Positions 35,302 through 39,715 of a DNA stretch of 39,715 nucleotides are shown here, one piece after another. The translations under genes were made by a program, and so were the position numbers. Source of the DNA: Vulcanimicrobiota bacterium (GTDB lineage: Bacteria > Vulcanimicrobiota > Vulcanimicrobiia > Vulcanimicrobiales > Vulcanimicrobiaceae); the NCBI GenBank assembly GCA_027459845.1, contig DAIDGS010000028.1, positions 1 to 39,715 on the forward strand, read 5' to 3'. Every line of letters begins with the position of its first letter. Positions within the stretch are counted from its first letter, which is position 1. A model generated the notes under the pieces. The model did no database searches, was not told the origin of the DNA, and worked only from the letters and a program-made list of their open reading frames with translations.

Positions 35302-36088
35302 TTCGCGAACCCGCCGCCCGCGCGCCGACGACGGCGCGCGCCGGCGGCTGTGGATCGCTCTCGCGCTCTCGATCGCCGTTCACGAGGTCGCCGCCGGACT
35401 GGTTCCAAACGCACGCCCGCCCGCTCGCATCGAGACGGTGACGCGCGTGAGCGCGGTGCGCATCGCCGTGCTTCCCTCGCCGACGCCTCGCCCCACTCCA
35501 CCCCCGACGCCGCGTCCGAGCCGACGCATCGCGCCGCGGCCGGCCATCGTTCCGCGCGTACGGCATCGCACGCGGCCGTTGGCCCGTGCGCGCGTCCACC
35601 GCGCCGGTGCGGCGCTTCCGACGCTGCCGAAACTCCACCTCAAACCGGCCTGGGATATTCCGGTCGGGGCAAACGCGGCCGGCGCCGGCGTCGCAAGCGG
35701 CGTGGGAAGTCTCGGCTCGGCCGGCGCCGGCAACGGCGATGGCGGCGGCGCGCAGCCGTGCGGCGAAGTTACCTTCTCCGACATCCACGGATCGCGCTAC
35801 GATCCGGCCACCGGCGGGTTCTTCGTCGACATCCGCCTCTCGGTGAGTTTCGCCGATGGTTCGTCGCGCTCGCTGGTCCTCGATTATCCGTTCTACTACC
35901 CGAGCGAGGCGGCCAACCCGTGGTCGGACCGCAATCGCAACAATCCCAACTTTCCGACGCTGCTGCAGACGCCCCCGCCGGCGCTGGCTTCGCACCAGCC
36001 CCGACTGGTGCGCTACGTCATCCGGCACTCGACGCGCCAGGGTTTCACGCTCTTGGCGCCGTGCCCGACTCCGTCACCGCCATCGTAG
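35294..36088 (+). CDS. TonB-like anchored proline-rich protein, start uncertain
   Basis: The frame begins after a TGA at 35273-35275. It first encodes a TonB/TolA-type membrane anchor (RRRLWIALALSIAVHEVAAG, with the S-x3-H motif), then a Pro/Thr/Arg linker (LPSPTPRPTPPPTPRPSRR) and a C-terminal domain of about 110 residues (CGEVTFSDIHGSRYDPATGG, FVDIRLSVSFADGSSRSLVL). That domain is not a recognisable TonB_C domain. There is no ATG, GTG or TTG before GTG 35438, and starting there would lose the anchor. I propose CTG 35294, seven bases before the end of the preceding gene's stop; 35438-36088 (216 residues) is the conservative alternative. The anchor suggests an inner-membrane protein reaching into the periplasm. 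Confidence 0.6.
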   Translation: MADSRTRRPRADDGARRRLWIALALSIAVHEVAAGLVPNARPPARIETVTRVSAVRIAVLPSPTPRPTPPPTPRPSRRIAPRPAIVPRVRHRTRPLARARVHRAGAALPTLPKLHLKPAWDIPVGANAAGAGVASGVGSLGSAGAGNGDGGGAQPCGEVTFSDIHGSRYDPATGGFFVDIRLSVSFADGSSRSLVLDYPFYYPSEAANPWSDRNRNNPNFPTLLQTPPPALASHQPRLVRYVIRHSTRQGFTLLAPCPTPSPPS

Positions 36089-36132
36089 CCGGCGCCGAGG
36101 TCGCGCGGCCGACCGGTCGAATGTAGTCCGAC

Positions 36133-38340
36133 ATGCAGCGGCGGTCCCCGCCCGGTAATCTCCCGGCGCCAGCAACGCCGTTGATTGGCCGCGCCGGCGA
36201 ACTAGCGGAACTGCGCGAGGCGCTCGCGCACCATCGTCTGGTCACCATCGCCGGCGTCGGCGGCGTCGGGAAGACGCGCGCTGCGCTCGAACTCGCGCGC
36301 CTCGCCGGCGATCGCTTTTCGGACGGCGTTTGGTTCGCGCAACTCGAGTCGCTCGCCGATCGGCGGCTGGTCGCGCAGACGATCGCCGCTCCGTTCAGCG
36401 GCAAGGTTCCGCTGGGGGAGAACCCGTTTGCGTCGCTCGCCGGGATTCTCGAAAAGAAGGTCGTGCTGCTGGTCGTCGATGGCTGCGAGCACCTGGTCGA
36501 CGGGGTTGCAAAGCTCGCGGTCACCCTCCTCCACCGCTGCCCCGGCGTGACGCTGCTCACCACGAGCCGCGTCCCACTCGATATCGCCGGCGAGACGATC
36601 TATCGCTTGCCGGCACTTGCGCTGCCGCCCGAGTCGAGCGGGCTCGGCGCGCGCACCGCCGGCAGCTATGACTCGGTTGCGCTCTTTGTCGCCCGCGCAT
36701 CCCATAAGCGCAGCACCTTTCGCCTGACCGATCGCAACGTCGACGCCGTCGTGGAGATCTGCCGGCGCGTCGACGGCATCCCGCTCGCCGTCGAGATCGC
36801 CGCCGCACACATGCACGCGATCGCACCCGAGCACTTAGCCGAAAAGCTCGGCGAGCGCTTTCAAACCCTGCGCCGCGGAAGCCGCACGCCGTTCTCGCGT
36901 CAGCAGACGATGCAAGCCTTGATGGAGTGGAGCTACGAACTACTGGACGAGCCGGCACGGGCGCTGTTTGCACGCGCGTCGACCTTTGCCGGGGCGTGGA
37001 CGCAGCGCGACGCCATCGCCGTCTGCCGCGGCTCCGCGCTCGACGCCAAAGCGGTTCCCGCGATCCTGGGCGAACTGGTCGCCAAGGCACTGGTCGTACG
37101 CGATGAGGAGGCCAAGCGCTTTCGCCTCTTGGAGCCGCTGCGCGACTTTGCCGCAGCGTGCCTGCGCGCGCGCGGCGAGGTCGACTGGGTGGCGCGTGCG
37201 CACGGCGAGCACTTTCTGGCGCTGCTGATCGCGGGCGGCGCGCGGCCGTTGATGCCGCGCTCGCGCACCTGGATGGCCAGCATCGATGCCGCCCTGCCGG
37301 ACGTTCGCCGCGCGCTCGACTGGGCGATCGGTGAAGGTCGCGAACTCGTACAAGGTGCGCGTGCGGCGCTCGCCTTTCATGAGTACGCCGAGCGCCGCAA
37401 CATGCCCGAAGAGGCGCTGCGATACCTCACCGCCGTTCGCGTCGCAGCGACCGCGCTCGATCCGATGACGCGACTGGACGTGCGCATCGCCGAGGGAAAC
37501 GCCACCGTCGATTTCGGGCTCTCGGCGCCCGACATCGCGGCGATCGTGGCGGAGGCCCGAGCGCTCGGCGATCCGCGCGCGATGGCGTGCGCTCTCTCGC
37601 TGGCGATCCACGTTCAAGCCTTTGCCGGCGAGACCATCGAGCGCGGACTGGTCGAAGAGGCACTCGACCATGCCAACACCAGCCACGACGCCTATCTGCT
37701 CGGACGCATCATCGGCTTGGGCGGATTTCTCTCCGGCGTTCCTCCCGAGCGCACCCGCGACTGCTTCGAAGAGGCGATCGCCAAGCTCGCGCCATTCGAG
37801 GACACGCTCTGTTCCGCGTCGCTTCACAACAACTGGAGCGAGTTCGAGTACGAAGAGGGCGACTTCGGCAAGGCACTGCAACTCGCCGAAGCCGCGCACC
37901 GCATCGCCAGCCACGAGCCGGGATTAGAGCGGATCGCGGTGATGGTCGACGTCAATCGCGCGATGTACGCCATCGCCGCCAACCAGCTCGATCGCGCCAC
38001 CACCCATGCGCTCGACGCGCTCGCGGCCACGCGCGGCTTGCGCGATTCCACCTACGCCATGCTGGGACTGTGCGCCATGCTTCACCTGGCGCGCGTCGCC
38101 GACCGCACCGAGCGCGCCGACGTCGCGGCGCGCATCGTCGGCTACGTCGAAGAGGCGCTGACCGCGCAGCACATCACGCTGCAGTTTCACGAACGCCAGC
38201 AGCTCGATGCGCTGCTCTCCTCGCTGCGCAGTTCGCTCGGCATCGAAGGCTTCTCGGTGCGCGCGATGGAGGGCGCGGGTTGGAACGCCTCGCAAGCCGT
38301 CGACGAAATCGCCGCCGCGTTCGCCCCCCGGGTGCCGTGA
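36133..38340 (+). CDS. STAND-type NTPase with helical repeats, no effector domain
   Basis: 735-residue protein of the AfsR/LuxR-associated NB-ARC-like ATPase group. The sequence NLPAPATPLIGRAGELAELR (9-28) leads into Walker A GVGGVGKT (41-48), Walker B LLVVDGCEH (112-120), TTSR sensor and the GIPLAVEIAAA segment, then a winged-helix-like region and a TPR-like helical part (about 400-700). Relatives usually carry an N-terminal DNA-binding/BTAD or cyclase domain or a C-terminal LuxR helix-turn-helix; neither is seen here. An in-frame TAG lies three codons before the ATG, so no upstream extension exists. The stop overlaps the next gene's GTG (GTGA). Probable signal-sensing scaffold; its output is unknown. 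Confidence 0.85.
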   Translation: MQRRSPPGNLPAPATPLIGRAGELAELREALAHHRLVTIAGVGGVGKTRAALELARLAGDRFSDGVWFAQLESLADRRLVAQTIAAPFSGKVPLGENPFASLAGILEKKVVLLVVDGCEHLVDGVAKLAVTLLHRCPGVTLLTTSRVPLDIAGETIYRLPALALPPESSGLGARTAGSYDSVALFVARASHKRSTFRLTDRNVDAVVEICRRVDGIPLAVEIAAAHMHAIAPEHLAEKLGERFQTLRRGSRTPFSRQQTMQALMEWSYELLDEPARALFARASTFAGAWTQRDAIAVCRGSALDAKAVPAILGELVAKALVVRDEEAKRFRLLEPLRDFAAACLRARGEVDWVARAHGEHFLALLIAGGARPLMPRSRTWMASIDAALPDVRRALDWAIGEGRELVQGARAALAFHEYAERRNMPEEALRYLTAVRVAATALDPMTRLDVRIAEGNATVDFGLSAPDIAAIVAEARALGDPRAMACALSLAIHVQAFAGETIERGLVEEALDHANTSHDAYLLGRIIGLGGFLSGVPPERTRDCFEEAIAKLAPFEDTLCSASLHNNWSEFEYEEGDFGKALQLAEAAHRIASHEPGLERIAVMVDVNRAMYAIAANQLDRATTHALDALAATRGLRDSTYAMLGLCAMLHLARVADRTERADVAARIVGYVEEALTAQHITLQFHERQQLDALLSSLRSSLGIEGFSVRAMEGAGWNASQAVDEIAAAFAPRVP

Positions 38341-39715
38341 ACGCCGCCCGCCATCGTCGGCGCGCGCCCGCCTACGCCGCGCTTGCCCTCGCGCTGGCCG
38401 GCGGGCTGAGCGGTTGCAGCGGCACGCCGGCGCTGCGCCCAGCGGTTCCACTCACGCCGCCGATCGGCGTTCTGGGTCGGGGCAAGATTCGCCACGTCGT
38501 GGTCATCGTGCAAGAGAACCGCACCTTCGACGACCTCTTCGGCGGATTCCAAGGTGGACCGGCGCCGTATCCCGGTGCGGACGCGCGCATCCCGCGCGGC
38601 GTCGTGCTGGCGTCGAGCACGTTCGCGACCAAAGCCCCGTATAACACCCACGATTGGTTTCGCTGCCTGCAAGTTCACCGCTTCAGCGATGCCGTCTGGC
38701 ACGACTATGCCGAAGGCGTGTGGCCGTCGGGACCGATTCCCTGCCCGACCACCGCACCGCCGGCCAATCCCGACGTTCCGCCGCACGTCGGTCCCGAGCC
38801 GCAAACCCTGACGATCGTCGATACGCGCCACCGCAGCACCTATTGGGCGATCGCGCGCGAGTTCGAACTCGGCGACCGGTTCTTCGCCGTACAGAGTTCG
38901 GATTCGTTTCCCGGACATCAGTACGTCGTCGCGCTGGCATCGCGCAACGATCGCAAGCAAATCATCTCCGGAACGCCGACGCTTCCGAATCACAACGACC
39001 TCGCTTCGTGCGGCGTGGCCGTGCGCGGCAAGAGCGTGCAGACGCCGGTGCTCGATCCGGCGACCGGCTTCACGCGCTGGCAGTTCGAAGGGCGCAGCGG
39101 GGTCTGTTGGGGCGGCGCGACCTTTGGCGATGCACTCGACCGCGCGCACGTGAGTTGGCGCCACTACAGTACCGACCCAAACTCCGGGGTCTTCGACGGT
39201 TTCATCAACTTCCGGCGATGGTATCCGCAGACCAAAGTCGTCGCAGGCGGGCACTTTCGCGTCTCGCTCGCCGATCTGCACGCCGACGTCGTGGCCGGAC
39301 GGCTGCCGCAGTTCGCCTGGGTCAAGCCGCCATGCATTCCGCTCTCCGATCACCCCGGCACGCATCAGGATCACTACGGCGGTCAGGACTGGGTTGCCGA
39401 TGTGGTCAACTGGATCGGCACCAGCAAGGCCTGGAAAAGCACCGTCATTTTCGTGGTGTGGGACGATTGGGGCGGCTTTTACGATCACGTCATCCCACCT
39501 GCGTCGCCGACATCCGGCATCACGCCCGGGATGCGCGAGCCCTTTTTGGTCATCTCGCCGTGGGACCGCACGTCCGGCGGCGTGATCCACTCCGTCGGAA
39601 CGTACGCATCGGTCGTGAAGTTCGTCGAGGATCTGTACGGAGTTGCACCGCTCAACGCTCTGGATGCCGGCGCACCCAGTCTCGGCGCCTATTTCGATTT
39701 CTCGAAAAAGGTGCT
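38337..39715 (+). CDS. Phosphoesterase-family lipoprotein (phospholipase C/acid phosphatase-like), 3' partial
   Basis: 459 codons are seen; the gene runs off the window end. The GTG start overlaps the preceding stop. A basic n-region, a hydrophobic core and the lipobox LSGC with Cys27 mark a lipoprotein. The catalytic domain belongs to the phosphoesterase family of bacterial phospholipases C and acid phosphatases: VVVIVQENRTFDDLFGGF (54-71, with metal-binding Glu60-Asn61), DSFPGHQYVVALAS, DLHADVVAGRLPQFAWVKPP, SDHPGTH, and WDDWGGFYDHVIPP near the end, which carries the usual Asp and His metal ligands. It probably hydrolyses phosphate esters outside the inner membrane; the substrate is unknown. 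Coupling to the STAND gene suggests shared regulation. Confidence 0.9.
   Translation, partial: MNAARHRRRAPAYAALALALAGGLSGCSGTPALRPAVPLTPPIGVLGRGKIRHVVVIVQENRTFDDLFGGFQGGPAPYPGADARIPRGVVLASSTFATKAPYNTHDWFRCLQVHRFSDAVWHDYAEGVWPSGPIPCPTTAPPANPDVPPHVGPEPQTLTIVDTRHRSTYWAIAREFELGDRFFAVQSSDSFPGHQYVVALASRNDRKQIISGTPTLPNHNDLASCGVAVRGKSVQTPVLDPATGFTRWQFEGRSGVCWGGATFGDALDRAHVSWRHYSTDPNSGVFDGFINFRRWYPQTKVVAGGHFRVSLADLHADVVAGRLPQFAWVKPPCIPLSDHPGTHQDHYGGQDWVADVVNWIGTSKAWKSTVIFVVWDDWGGFYDHVIPPASPTSGITPGMREPFLVISPWDRTSGGVIHSVGTYASVVKFVEDLYGVAPLNALDAGAPSLGAYFDFSKKV

Noticed and set aside
38187-39590. 467-codon minus-strand open frame at the window end
   Set aside because: Antisense to the phosphoesterase lipoprotein, whose frame carries the full family motifs; the minus translation has none.

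Overview
The window is GC-rich bacterial chromosome packed with short-spaced or overlapping genes. RND-pump and TonB-like genes point to a diderm cell. A perfect Gram-positive/actinobacterial-type LexA box (CGAAC-N4-GTTCG), a Lon protease of the LonC type and an actinobacterial-style GDP-mannose-pyrophosphorylase/phosphomannomutase-like fusion suggest a diderm member of the Terrabacteria. Candidatus Eremiobacterota (WPS-2) or a relative is my best guess, but this is inference and not shown by any marker here.

Layout. 0-2 kb (minus): a small unknown protein, a DUF3311 protein and an SSS-family sodium:solute symporter in one operon. 2-3.4 kb (plus): a gamma-carbonic-anhydrase-like protein coupled to two YbjN-like proteins. 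3.4-7.5 kb (minus): rpsR, rplI, a LonC-type protease and dnaB. 7.7-21.1 kb (plus): a six-gene, mostly translationally coupled alpha-glucan operon (GH63-type glucosidase, GH133 debranching enzyme, GlgB, GlgX, MalQ, NTP-transferase/PMM fusion). It converges on a GT4/GT5-like glycosyltransferase (21.1-22.4 kb, minus), preceded by a secreted unknown protein and glutamine synthetase. 25.3-26.45 kb: a small lower-GC accessory patch with a ParD-like antitoxin, a frameshifted ParE-like toxin and a small membrane protein. 26.5-27.3 kb (minus): rpsF and ssb. 27.5-31 kb (plus): an RND transporter without partner genes. 31-35 kb (minus): apt, a secreted protein, a bifunctional Rel (p)ppGpp synthetase/hydrolase and a TauE/SafE permease. 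35-39.7 kb (plus): a small secreted protein, a TonB-like anchored proline-rich protein, a STAND-type NTPase and a phosphoesterase-family lipoprotein cut by the window end.

How it fits together. The usual rpsF-ssb-rpsR-rplI-dnaB operon appears split in two, both halves still on the minus strand and in the original order, with about 19 kb between them that holds the glucan operon, glnA and the accessory patch. The glucan operon can branch, debranch and disproportionate an alpha-1,4/1,6-glucan. No glgC or glgP is present here, so the NTP-transferase fusion and the convergent glycosyltransferase are the local candidates for precursor supply and chain elongation.

The best leads for new biology are: the glucan operon with its LexA-type palindrome; a ribosome-binding-site-sequestering leader in front of the secreted protein at 23.3 kb; a three-hairpin rpsF leader; a carbonic-anhydrase homologue lacking one zinc histidine; a TonB-like gene whose membrane anchor has no canonical start codon; and the broken toxin. 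I saw no tRNA, rRNA, CRISPR array, insertion sequence or phage gene.
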